Of a stretch of DNA of 64,000 nucleotides, positions 21,442-33,758 are shown piece by piece. The position numbers and the translations under genes are program-made. The DNA comes from Aphelenchoides besseyi. Its lineage: Eukaryota; Nematoda; Chromadorea; Rhabditida; Aphelenchoididae. Within the stretch, counting starts at the first letter, position 1, and each line of letters begins with the position of its first letter. The stretch spans positions 17,236,001 through 17,300,000 of the forward strand of contig JAMPIQ010000001.1 in NCBI GenBank assembly GCA_024699855.1, read 5' to 3'. A model generated the notes under the pieces. The model was given only the letters and a program-made list of their open reading frames with translations, had not been told where the DNA came from and searched no databases.

Positions 21442-24400
21442 TGGCTCACTTTTCCAACAAACATCTGATCATTTTCTGAAATACGATTGTTGACTAATTG
21501 AAATCAAAGCTGCGCGACAAGTTTCAGGAACCGAAGAGTCTCGTTTACAAACACCCAAAATGACCATAGGGCAAATGGGCGGAGACGCAAGGGGATTATG
21601 TCGCAAGAGGCGAATCTTCCTCTTTTGCCGCACTTGCGAATTTGTGGAGGAAACTCGGCGTGCAGTGACTCGATTACCATCAAAAACTTTTTGTGGACAA
21701 GCGAAGAAGGAGATGGTCAACAGCAGTGGCAGAGAGTAGATGAAGGGGACTACGGAAACAAATTGGTTCAATGCATGAAAAGGAGTGGAATTAACAAAAA
21801 AACGAATTGAGCTCCTTCAGGACCACGTAATTACAAGCAAATGATACGAAGACAGAGAAGTTCATTAAAAATTAATCTCTTCGGTATCTTCCGGCTCCTA
21901 TGTGGCCAGTGGTCAGTTTGACGAGACGACGAAAATGAAGAGTTTCTTCGCACGTAACGAAGATTTTGGCAATAAAATTGAGAAACACAACGTCGATTGG
22001 AACGCTGAAGATGGAAAACGCGAATTGAACACGCAATTCGTTTTCCCTCGACTAAATGGATTCGTGAATCACTGGGGTCGGGGAGAGTGCCGTTCGGACT
22101 CGTGTATTCGGTCGTGGGTTTCCGGTCGCAAATTTTCTCATGCTCACGGGATAATGCAATTGACAAACAACAGGATGAGTAAGATAGAAAAGAGAGGTTA
22201 AGTAAACACTCGGAAGTAACAGTTCAAAATGTTGGGTGTTTAGGTGAAAAAACCAGTTCAACAACTGAATCGCCCTCCGACCTCCAACATTGTTGATTGC
22301 CATCCAATTTTTAACGAGCCAACCATTCCACCTGTCCGAACAACGTCGAGACATTCCCGCCTCATCGCTCAAAATATCACCCGTCTGCGCCGATTGGTCA
22401 CCGCGGAAATGAGCAATTGATGGGCCACAGGACGAAAGCCGAAGATCCTAATAACCGTCGGACATCAGCGGGAATCAGTTGAAATTGAGAGTCCAGAAGG
22501 ATCGGCTTTCAGGTTCGAATGAGCGGCGTAAAAGTTTGATGACCGCAAAATTATGAGCGAAAACAATTTCGATGGTTAATGGCCGGTTAAAGACCCTCAA
22601 ATTTAGGGCGAAACAAAATGCATTTTACGTATAGTTCCGGAGCTTAATGGACCACAGAATCGAAGAAGAACAACTGGGGAGTGTTCTTTGCCAACAAAAG
22701 AGCCCATCAAAATGACCGATGGTCCTCCCTGAAGTTCGCATCTAACTCTCATGTTTGCGTTCATTTCGCACCTTTTGCTTCAAATCTCGAGCGTGAAAAC
22801 GGGAGAGCGGCAAGATAAAAGTGGACACATCCGATTTGTTCACTACCGAACACACAGACGACCTCGTCAATGTTTGTTGTTCTTTTCGGTTTGTTTTCCG
22901 TTGCTCATCGACTCGATCGGAAACTTTTGCCAAAAGACAATCTAATGGATTAACTTCGTAAATTCGACTTCAAACGACCGCGCAAGTTGTCAAAACGAGT
23001 GAAGCGGTCGAGAAGTCGAATTTGTCATTCCGTCATGTAGATTGTCATCTTAGCTGCAAATTTTGAGTAGAAGTTGCGGTTGAGAAAGTGTCCAGCCGTT
23101 GACTTTCGGTCATTTCGGAAGGCGACTCAGATGGCCATCCTGGGTGTCACAACAGATGACCTCAGTGGCAAAAAAAGAGCGGCGAACAACTTACGAATGA
23201 TCAGCTGTCGCATCGCCAAGCTTTTTATGAGGCTAATAGATTTCAAAAGTACAAATTAGTGACAAGTCCAAAAGATTTCAAAGCTACAAGTCCACAATTA
23301 AACTAATAAGAAGATCTCATAAGGTACTTGAGGACCCCAACTGCCAATTCACTTCTTTTCGACGTACAAAAAACACGTCTTTCAAATAGATAATTTTCAC
23401 TTCTCTAAATAACAACAAAAAAAGGAAAAGAAAGAAAAGCGAAAATGAAATTTCGTTTGTCCGATCTCTTCGCTTCTTTCCAACAACGTGAAGTCAATTT
23501 GTGAAGTCCGAAACCATTCGGAATCGTCGACGAAAAAACACGATTTCCGCTCCACGATCCGCATCTTTCCGGGCCGTCTTCCTAATTTCAGAAGGCGCTT
23601 CAAGAAGCGAATTGGCCCAATTCGGGATCGTTTCGAAATGTTTGAAGCGCGCGGTTTTTTGCTTCTGTTTGCTTACCCACTAGTCTCCGATCCAACCGGT
23701 GTTTAGTTCTACCGTAGGGTTTGTATTCACATGCATTTTCGTGGCCAAACTCCTGATTAACGTGCGTCGGGGAGGGGGAAATTGGCTCGAATTATGCAAA
23801 TCCTCACGATTGCGCAGCCAAATTGAATTCCGTGCTTCGACGCACACGATTTCCGCGCCACGGAAACTCGGAGAGTTTGATCTCGACCGGAAATTTGGAC
23901 ACAATGCCGTGAAATGAGACGGTTGTTTTGCGACGAGCTTTGCGCACCCTGCTCCCGCTTCATTAGACTCCGAAATTTCGCAATCTGTTTGCCCACGACA
24001 ATGCGAATTGGAACCAAGAGGTTCTCGGCTTTCAATTAGCGAAACGGAATGACCGGCCGAGTTGTTGAAAAGGCGCGAAACATGATCCCATTCGGCTTCA
24101 ACTAATGACCGAAGCCTTTAGCTGGAGTTTCTCGTAGCAATGAAACCAAAAACTGAATCAATTCGAAATGCTTCCGTTTTTTGTGTTTAGTCAAAATGAT
24201 CACTCGACTTTTCAGCATCGACGGTCAATTCGACGGCTTCGGAATGAGTCAACGGGCGGTGGCCGTTTATGCATCAGCATTTGGTATCTGTCCTGATCAT
24301 AAGCCTTTTCTTGTTATTTCACAGACTTTCTATTCAATGATTAAAAACTCTAAAAACAACTAAACAGCTAGACAAACCACGCAAAGGTACATTTCACAAC

Positions 24401-24533
24401 AAAAAGTGAGACAATGTCGTTGATGAACACAAGTTTTTGATAATTAAAAGGTCAAAAGCAGACATTCGGAATAGCTCTGGAGCACATAAAAAGCACTTAA
24501 TTTCAAATACAAAACAGTTCTCGTAGTTCTAAA
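21442..24533. other. Three-kilobase gene-free region upstream of L1CAM
   Basis: Open frames here overlap each other on several frames and show no splice-linked or domain-like sequence. It is probably upstream regulatory DNA for the L1CAM homologue and perhaps the peptide gene at 24534. Confidence 0.45.
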
Positions 24534-24846
24534 ATGTCTAAGATAGTTGTTATTGCTATCACTTTCTCAATCTCCCTGTTAACTCGAATCATAGCGTCAC
24601 GCAACGTAAACTCGCCAGCTCACAAAAGGCCCAAAAACAATGCTGGTAAAGCTCATTGCTGATCACATCCAAATGTTTTAGGAGACAAATGCGTGAATCT
24701 AATCTCAAAATGTAAAGAGGTTTCGTTGTTCTGCAAAGATGAGGTTTGTGCCCAAGATTGTAAACCCAAAATTCCAAGTTCCTTAGATGGTCGGTGACAT
24801 TATGGCTGAGCAATGTCGAAGCACCTGTGGCGTACGTTCCCAATGA
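24534..24846 (+). CDS. Small secreted ShKT-type cysteine-rich peptide
   Basis: Three exons (24534-24645, 24682-24743, 24787-24846) join in phase for 77 residues. A signal peptide (MSKIVVIAITFSISLLTRII) precedes a basic spacer and then a ShKT-like domain. Cysteines are spaced C-x6-C-x6-C, then a helix with Met and the typical C-x3-C-G ending. ShKT domains normally have six cysteines. Here the last one after CG is missing, leaving five. ShKT domains occur widely in nematode secreted proteins, often with immune or channel-binding roles, so no toxicity is inferred. Confidence 0.7.
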
Positions 24847-26240
24847 AAAAGAGTAGCTTCAACAAAGTCACTCGTTTTGTTTCAGAACTTCGAATAAACA
24901 AAATTTAAGGGCCTTTAAAGAATAGAAATTGCACAGTCGAAAATTCAACAGTCTTATGCTAATGCGGAATGCACTAATTTGTTTGAGAAATGGACGTGAT
25001 TACAAGGCGGCCTCTCCAGACGGCAGATGTCCGCGCCGAAGCGTGCGAAATTTCGAGCGTCGTTTTTTCAATCGAAAATCTTAATGACCACGTGGGAATC
25101 AATCAAAAACTGTTGGACGAACAGAACTCACGCAGACGTCAAAAGCAGGATCCCAAACTCTACGGGCAGATGCCACGGATCTCAAAAGGCGGTGCACTTG
25201 AAACACAACAAACGGACTCTTGACCTGCGGATCGTTTTTTGGGACCGACAAACGACGTCGCCAAAACGCAACAATCGAATCACGCTTGTGGTAATTGCGC
25301 ACTTCGTGGAAGACCAACGAATTAGCTGGCCATTGTGCGCAAAAGATTTTGGCACTTTAAAGTTGCTGTCCTCGCAAATCCCAACGATTTTCTCTGCGCT
25401 GCATTTGAACGACCGCACAGCAATTGGATTAGCGCGCAAGTTCACGCTTTGAGGCCACGAACCGTGGGATCGCGAACAATGAGCCTCGTATTCCACGGCG
25501 AATTGAACGTTTGCGCAATTCACAAACCAAATCGAATTGAGCACCATTTAGCTCGCAAGTTTTGGTCGAATACACTCGGGGGAAACACAATTACCGTGTA
25601 GCTCATTTAAAGACAATTCAAAAGCTCCGATTGTCGGTCACCGGAGCTCCAACCGCGTTTCGAGGGCAATCGATTTCAAACCGCAGGTGATCCCAACGAA
25701 ATTCGAACGGTCATCAATGAAGGTGCCAATGAACGTAAAGTCAACAAGTTCGAAACGTTTCGGTTGTCCGTTTTCGAAGCCTCTCAAGGACACTTGCTAT
25801 GTGCGAACGATCGCGCGCCAAAAACCGTTGAGGTCAAACTGAATGCCGATATGATCGTAGAGGACGAACATGATCTACAGATGCCGCGATAATCGAATGG
25901 CTACAACATCAAGGGGTGTAAGACATGAACTCCGGCGACCTTTTCGATTGACCTTTCCATTAAACCCAAGACTTTGAAACTCAAATTATGCAAATTACGG
26001 AGTCCACAGTGGACAGGAAGACGAACGAGAAAATTGCCATCCAGCGAACTCATCAAAACGGAAACTCTTTTTGCGGCTCATCTGTCTGTTCGCAGCGTAA
26101 CGCGTTGTAATTACTACGAATCGTTAATGACCGGTCAAAAACAGTTTTTGACGCGCACCGTATTTTCACTAAAAGCTGAACATCAAACGTTATTTTATTG
26201 TTAGAACTGGCGATAACAGAGAAGAATCAAAATCGGATGT
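24847..26240. other. Gap with no supported gene
   Basis: Overlapping open frames between 24990 and 25600 lie on both strands, without signal peptides, splice-linked frames or domains. I see no feature here that I can support. Confidence 0.4.
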
Positions 26241-28171
26241 TTAAAACTGTTCAACATATTCGACGGTTTCGGTTGGCGGATGCTCCACTGAGTACTTGAC
26301 CACAAACTCTCGTTCTTCCATTGGAGTTAGTGAAACAGTCCACTCCAGGTTGTGAGCGTCGTTAAGTCGAGTCCCAACTTCTGGAGCTCTCAACTGATGA
26401 TCGTCACTTGAACCACCATTGGATTTGACTTCAGGAGCGTGGAGTTTGATCTGAAATTTGATGAGTTGAACGGCTGATTGTCTTCATTAATCACCTTAAT
26501 CTTTTCATCAGTGCTTTTGGGCACATGCTCGTAGATCGTAAGAACAATCGGCTCATCTTGTTTTGTGTTCTTGATGACAATCTTTTGCTCATTCATAGTC
26601 ACCGACGTTTTGCTCAACACTCCAACTTGTTGTTGATACTTGTGTACCGGCTTGTAAGTAACTTTGACAGTCGGATCAATACCCAACGAGCAATCGAACT
26701 TTTCACCCGTTGAAACGGTTTTGATGTCCACCGGAAAAGAACGTTGTTGATTTACTTAAGTCACTCACTTTTGTCGAAAAACTGTTGTCAACATAAACGG
26801 AAGCCGTGCCGTTGATCAACGGATAAGAAGAAGAGTTGATCATCGAAGCGGTCAAGTAGACGTTAGTGCTCTTCGACGGAACACAATTGTAATGCAAAAT
26901 CGGTGTTAAGTCGAAAGTGACGATCGTGACTTTGTGTTCCGATCCATCTGACGGAATGGTCTTCTTTTGTTTGACCGTAAATGTGGTCGACAACGCGTGA
27001 TTTTCAGGAACGTACTGTGGCACCGAACAAGCCATCATTTCCGGCTCTGCAGCATCGTATTGAAGAGCATGAAGCGCACTAAAGAACAGATATGAAGCGA
27101 AAAAATAGGCAACATACTGAACATTGCGTTTCATCATTGGAGCACCGAAAGTTCTTGGCGGTTGTGGTTTGTGGAATTGAGCTTGTAAACTGCCAAGAAC
27201 CGGGAGTTGAGAGCCCGAATGCGGTTGTGCGGTACTAAGAACCAACTCAACTTCATTCCAATCCTCACCACAGTTTTGAACGATTTGACCGTAATAACTA
27301 AGTTTGAGTTGTGGACTTGATCCGATGGTTGAAACGCGAATATCATAGGAGGGAGTCCAACTCGCGTTATAAACCTGGTACGTGAGTTCGATCTCCGCAA
27401 CTGATTGGTCTTCGACCGTTTCCAATGCAATGCAAATCGAACGTTTAAGGTTTTGATCCAAACGAAGTTCTTGAACTTGGTTTCGCAACTTTTGAATTTT
27501 CTGCTCCAACTCCCGAGATTCAAGCTCCGATTTGCGGACTTTTGAGTTCAATTCAACGGCCTTTCTCTCGTGATATCCGTAGAAATTCTCCAACGTCTCT
27601 TCGACTCCCGAATCAAAACGCAGCATTTCAGGAGCATCTTTTTTTGTCAAAGTCACTTGTCCCAACTATAACGAAACTTCGATTGCGGACTCAACATTGC
27701 ACTTACATTCGTGACCAAATCGTCCAATGACTTCAATCGATTGTTGTAGACTTTTGTTAGGTCGTCGATTGTCGCCTTCTGGAGTTCGATTTCGTTCAAA
27801 TCGTTAACCAGCTTTTTGACCTTAACAACCGAATGATCAACGAGTTCAACAGTCGAAACGCACCTGTGGACTGTCGGTCTCCGTGTCGGTGGCATGATCG
27901 AATTTGAATTGAACTTCGTGTATCACCGCCTTTCCTTTCCCTTCGACTCGAATGGAATCCGGTTCGATTGAAGCGCAAACATTCTAAGAAACCATCGACT
28001 TTCTCTCTTCAATTCCCATTGACTTACATTGATAACAACGTTGTTGAATCCGGCGTGCAATTGAACTTCGAAGACCCGTTTGAGTTCGGCACGATCTCGA
28101 AAGACGGTGACCGTGTGCAATGGCAACGAACGAGCCTCGAGAACCTTTTCGACAATCACGGGTAAACTCAT
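26241..28171 (-). CDS. DUF4139/DUF4140-family protein (MuiA-like)
   Basis: Several exons on the minus strand run from MSLPVIVEKVLEARSLPLHT (28171) to a stop at 26241. The N-terminal part has the DUF4140 pattern (TVTVFRDRAELKRVF), followed by a coiled coil (about 27880-27660 and 27560-27440, with ELEQKIQKLRNQVQELRL). The DUF4139 region begins with LTYQVYNASWTPSYDIR and continues through YYGQIVQNCGEDWNEVELVLST. The C-terminal beta-rich part contains KNTKQDEPIVLTIYEHVPKS. Introns include 27115-27076, with donor inside TTCAGTATG. The family is conserved from bacteria to animals and C. elegans has a member (F37C4.5). Its biochemical function is unknown. No signal peptide is visible, so it is probably cytoplasmic. 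Confidence 0.85.
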
Positions 28172-29038
28172 AACTCTGAAATCGCGTGGAAATGAAACGT
28201 CGGAACATAAACACGACGCTTTTAAAGCCCGAACGATCGTCGTGAGTCACGACCGCAACGTTCGCTTTTGTTCAGCGAATTTTCGGTTTTTATTCGTCGG
28301 ACAAAAAACTGATGAGTAGTGGGTTTTGAACGTCGAAATTTTCCTGGTCAACCGAGACTAAAGGTCGTGTAAACAAAGATGGTTCTTATCAACATTCTTG
28401 CAAAAGTTGAAACGAACTCACAACAACGAAAACGTTCCAGAAAACTCAGAGAGCAAAATAAAAGAGCGAAAAGCTCCGAATTGGTTCTCGTTGCCTTCGG
28501 CTGCAAAGGGCCCCGTAGCAACATAAAAAGAACACCCAGTTTTCTGTTTGCACGTTCATTTTGACAGTTTGAGCCAACGAACGGATTTCGTAACTTCAAC
28601 TGTTTGGTGAAGAAACCAATTCGAATGATTCACTAGTTTGTTTTGTTGAAGGCACCATCAAATCCGAAGCTTGTGTCTAGTTCGACGTTTATATGCACTA
28701 TAGAAATGCTTCAAGAGAAAACAAAAGTGCACATGGGAGACGAAAACATAAAGATCGCGGTTATAAAATCATTAATTAGACAGAATCAGAAGCGCCATCT
28801 CAAGCAGTGGAATGCCGATTAGCGACCAGTTAGGCGGACTCAAACCTTCGAGTCGTTGAAGTTGAAGCTCCGCAAAGTTTGTCGCAATCGAAAAATTGCA
28901 ACCGATTGCTGCAATTAATTAAAGGAAAGGAGTAACAAAGTTAAGAAAACAAACAAAAAAGTGCAAAAAAGAAAAAAAGAATTGAGACGATTGACGAAGG
29001 AGATCGACTTAGAGGTCAATGGTTAGTTGATTGCGGAG
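28172..29038. other. Gap between DUF4139 and PUF genes
   Basis: A-rich sequence with no supported gene. A basic 61-codon plus-strand frame at 28379-28564 has no recognisable features. Confidence 0.4.
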
Positions 29039-29795
29039 TTATTTTTCGAGATGCTTGCTCTTTAGAATTTGTTTTCCGTGAGTCAGACGACGCAGCTTTT
29101 GACGATTACGTTTAATGGTATTGTCCAACATCGACAACCATCGTCGGTCGCCCGGGCGAATGAAATCGCGAACCTCTTCTGCTGCCCTGTACAAGTGTTG
29201 AAAGACGTAGTTGCCGTACTGATCGAACATTAAGACCTAAAGATAATAAAGAACCAAAAACTGAAGTCCTCACCTCCAATGCACTGAGCGGCGGAGCGCC
29301 TGCATTTGCTTCTGGATCGCGAAGCGGCTTGTAACCGTAGAGAATCTCGTTGAATATTTTTGTCAGATATATCGGCGACGAGTATTTGATGGCGGTTTCG
29401 ATGATATGAGACCCATACTTTTCTTGTGACAACTGAACGATATGATCCCTAGAATGACAACCGGTCAAAAGCAAACAATCGAGCCACTCACATGATTTCG
29501 TTGTCAATAATGTAATCGCGTTGGCGCCAATACATCGGTTCCTTGAATATGACCTGACAAATCCGACATGCATTTGGATCGGAAACGAACTCTTTCCAAT
29601 GCTTTAGCAAAAAAACGATAATCTCATTGCAATAAGCCGGTACTTCTCCGCTAAAACGCTTATTGATTATTTCATGTGCTCGTCCAAAACTCACCTTTCA
29701 GCAATCTCCAACGCCATCCTCTTGAGCATCGCAGTGATCTCCTGACTGCCACTTTGACTCTTGAACAAATCGGTTAACAACTTTCCACTGACCAT
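29039..29795 (-). CDS. Short PUF (Pumilio/FBF) RNA-binding protein
   Basis: Four exons (start 29795; introns about 43 bp, for example the one ending TTTTAG before GGAGAAGTACC) encode about 210 residues. The last Pumilio repeats are clear: FVSDPNACRICQVIFKEP, then VQLSQEKYGSHIIETAI (repeat-7 type, SxxE), then MFDQYGNYVFQHLY (repeat-8 type, NYxxQ), and the C-terminal cap TIKRNRQKLRRLTHGKQIL. A full PUF domain has eight repeats, so the N-terminal ones are missing or lie in upstream exons. An open segment at about 29955-29870 (LRLRVQTKNNLFGIIPSVLL) may be one but does not splice in phase. PUF proteins repress mRNAs through 3' UTR sites. It lies 413 bp downstream of STAT on the same strand, so co-transcription is possible. 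Confidence 0.72.
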
Positions 29796-30207
29796 TGCGA
29801 TCCTGAAACGAGCAAACGGTCGGAGAATTTGGGACCCAAACCAGACGGTTTAATCGCGTGTGAAAACTCACGAACATTAGCGGCCAACAAAACGGACGGA
29901 ATTATACCGAAAAGATTGTTTTTGGTCTGAACACGAAGACGCAGGTCGTTAAAACATCTTCAAACGGGTGTTTATCGAACATGCTGATGGAAAACAAAAC
30001 ATGCTAATGTTATAGGCGACTCTTTTAGTGCTACTCGTTAAGCAAGCTCCAATAATCATAAAGGATTTATTAGGAAATAACAATTGAAACCAATTTGAAC
30101 AACAATAACGTGCGATCATCATCGAATTCACAGACAAGAAAGAAGTTACTCATTTCAGTTCAAGAAGACTACGTTAAAAGTAGAAAGTACGCATCTATCA
30201 CTACGCG

Positions 30208-33200
30208 TCAAGAAGTCGGAAATCTCAGCGTTGGATCCAGTGAAGTGGCGTTCAGCAGTTTGTCGGCATCCGCAAAGTCTAACGGAGCTGAAACGTTGGG
30301 CCAAAAGCTGAGAGTTGTTGGCTGCTGTAGTGGAAGGTGACCGTTTGTTTTTATGTCTTCCCAACGACGCGTTTGATTCAAAATTTGACCCGGGGAAACA
30401 TTCGGCTGCTGAGACGTGTTTGTGCTCATCAATCTAAAAGAACTAAACGGATCGATCGATTGAGCGGCTTTTCGAACTGCGTACCCAGTATTTCTAAAGC
30501 CGTTTTGCTGTTGAACTCCCAGTTGCTGCAGTTCCGAGTGCGGTAACGACGGACTGTGGTGATGAGTGTGGGGATGATAGATGGGTTGCATTTGACTTGT
30601 TGATGCAACAGAAGCCGGCAAATGAACGGCACTAATTGGCGGTTGAACGGGCGACGCTACGGCTGCTGCCGCAGTTACAGCTTTTCGATTCAACGTATTG
30701 ATGACTTCCATTCGAGTTTTACCGTATCGATACATCAACTTCTCCAATTGCTGTTCGAATTCTTCATTCGTGAATGTTGGCAATGCGGGAATTTCCTAGA
30801 ACGCTTATAACTTATTTCAAAAAGCACAACCACCTACTTGTGATATTTCATCCGGCGATCTTTGCGCTTTGCAAGTGACGACAGCAACACGCATCGGTGT
30901 AAACCTAAAGGTGTTGTCTTCTTTGTGTGTCATTACAAATCAACTACCTCAACGTTTCTTCAACGTCAATTTTGTCGGTGTGTGTCACATTCGACGTGAT
31001 CTCTTTCTCCGTTGGATGTGTTTGAAGATGTGCATCCGAAGTCTTTTGACACAATTTCATCGCATCATCAGCCCTGATCCACTCGTGATTCGAATTCAAA
31101 ACAAACTCAATCTTAACCACCAACCGATTATCGTACGAATCATTCAACCTAACCTTTTCGGCAATCAAAACATCACGTAGATACTCGTACAATGATTTGG
31201 CTTGTAATCTTTTCAAATCTAACGGTTCCAAGTTCAAAATTTGACCGCCGCTTTTGACCACGAAGAGCACACAACCGCCGACTATGAACGACAAATGCAA
31301 AATCATCGCCGATTCAACGTCGGCCAAAAGAGAGTGAACTCGAGATCTAAAATTTCAACGTCTCACTTAAACAGTTGCAGCGACTAACTTCTCCATGAAT
31401 CCTTGTAGCAACGTACTTTCCCATAACGTTTTAATTTCTGTTCGTTGATCAGAAAACAAGTGCAGAAGTTCGAGCATTCCTCTCCACACGCTAAACTTCA
31501 CTTCCGTTTTCCCGTTTCGATAATGTAAATGAGGACAAAGAACGTTCTTGAATGTAATGGCCGCCAATCCGTTTTGCGTCTGATATGTGGTCAGAGGCTG
31601 TTGCGATGGTTGATTTTGAGTTGTGTTTAAGATTCCTGAAAACAGAATTCAAAAGAAGCTCGTTTGTTCCCAACACATACGTTCTTCGCAATCTTGACAT
31701 TGCATTTTGTTCTCCAAAACTTCGAAATCTTCTTCCGTTAGCGTTCGACTAACTTCCGCGTTCATCGAAAAGTATTGAGCGTAAAGATCTTTAAAGTGTT
31801 TCCAATCGATTCCTAAAACTTCAAATTGAGCATATCCTTCACTTTTTTCATCTGACCATTGTCGTACCATTGAAGTAGAAGATCATCCAAGACTGCTGTT
31901 CCGTACAACCAAAAACATCTAATCGAACGATTATAAACAGAAAAACGTTTTACTTACGTTGCTGTATAACTTGACATCATCCTTTGAACTTGACAGTCCT
32001 AAACCTACTATTTACATGATCTTTTGTTTTCAGCTCACCTGGTTCCTTCGTGTAGCAATAGCGAAGGGCATAGAAAGTGTGTGAGCGTTGTAGAATCCGC
32101 CGGTAAAACTGAAAACTTCTGCTTTGCAATGAAAGTAAAAAAGCGGACGTTTTCCGGTTTGACCAGCTGATCGAGTATCCAAAAGAGCGTCCTAAATAGA
32201 TAGTTTACAAAGAACTTTACCTCTGCAAACCTTTTGTCTTGTTGTACATAGCAAATGAGGATAAGTAGCAGTCCAAGAATGTGTCGATGAGTCGTAGGTT
32301 GGTGGAATCGAAATCCATTCCTTACTGTTAACATCCGACTTCTTATGTGCCGTGTTTCCGCCTTCTGCCGACGCTGTTGCATTGTTTCGTTTTACTCCAC
32401 TGCTCGGTTTCATGGCCAACAACGCAGCCGATGGTGTGGGTCGAACAGGAACCGGTTGATCGAACATTCGTTTGTGTCTCATCTCTTGCTGAACGAAATC
32501 GATTCAGTTCTATTGCTCGATGTGTTTACCTGAATTTGTTGTGCAACTTCTTCAGAGATAATTTGAAATTGGAAACGTCGGAACAACGTGCAACGACACA
32601 ATGAAACGACCTTTGTAGGGAAAAGATTGTTGGTCACAAGTATGGGGTTTTGACTCGGTTCTGTGCAAATGATCGAATCGGATAGCAACATTTCGACCAT
32701 CGAATATACCATTTGTAATAGCGGATTAATAAGATCTGGTTTCGTGAATCCTTTGTTATTCCTGATCTCATACGAAAAGCCCTAAACTCTCAGTCGGATG
32801 TGAACCATCAATTTACTTACCATCGTGACTTGTAATCTCGCCGCCAAAACGCCCAAATTGTAAAGCATATGCGAATAGAAGGACATTGCATTGGCGAGAA
32901 AACCCTTGTTGTTGAAACCGAATTTGGTCATCTTTTGTATTTGACTTGTTCTCAACTGATTCCAAACATAAAATCGATGCTAAAAAACAATCGTGAGCAC
33001 TGGATTTTCATTGTTTTGATTACCGAGTTACAGAAATCACGCTGTAATTGAAAACAAACGGAAAGTTGTTCTTTAAACAAACTAATTTGAGCTTCAAATT
33101 CGGGAGATAGCCATTTGGATTGAGACATTTGATACAAATCGTGTAAACTAATAAGTGAGGTAACATAAGCCTTAACTTGATCATCAATTTGCTTTCCTGA

Positions 33201-33758
33201 CTTCAAACTTACTTGATAGAAACGTTCGAAAGTTGGATCACCATTGGGTACACCGAGTGGCGGCTCCAAACGTTGAGCTTTGTTTACCAAATCAACGAGT
33301 GCTGCGTGAATCTTCTCTTGAAAATGTTTACCACCGTAATCAAGAAAGCCGCTGGTCTCGTCCAACTCGTGAAGTAGTCGATTGATTATTGATAAGAGCG
33401 ACCACGTCAGGAATGACCACTCGTCGAAGTACTCGGAAATTGCGGGTTCTTAAATCGAAACGTAAAGTCGAATTGCGAAACTCAAATTCACCAGTTGAGC
33501 CGGGCAACAGAATAATTCGCTGTTCGATTTCGTTGAGGATCTTGTAGAGAAGTCGATTCATTTGTTCGCCACGTTGTTCGTTACTTAGCTGCTCATCGTT
33601 CGTCGATTGAGCGTTTCCGGGACTGACTGCATCCTTGGGCGTGATCTTCTTGATACGATGAAATGTACAAACCTAGGACGAAGAAATAAGCGATTTCCAG
33701 ACGAACATACGAAATCGTACAAGTCGTTTTGGAGCGATGCCATCGAAGCAGTTTCCAT
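30208..33758 (-). CDS. STAT transcription factor (nematode type)
   Basis: A multi-exon minus-strand gene starts at [16 protein letters not shown] (33758), spliced to [12 protein letters not shown]. It has a helical coiled-coil-like region (about 33560-32950). A DNA-binding/linker part carries [20 protein letters not shown] and SSYTATCFWLYGT, a motif typical of nematode STATs. The SH2 domain has [20 protein letters not shown] and [21 protein letters not shown] Gln/Ser/His-rich tail ends FPTS at 30208. There is no vertebrate-type N-terminal dimerisation domain, as in other nematode STATs. The SH2 core that normally reads GTFLLRFS reads SAMILHLS, so the phosphotyrosine-binding Arg is His. Exon borders in the middle were only partly resolved. 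Confidence 0.85.
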
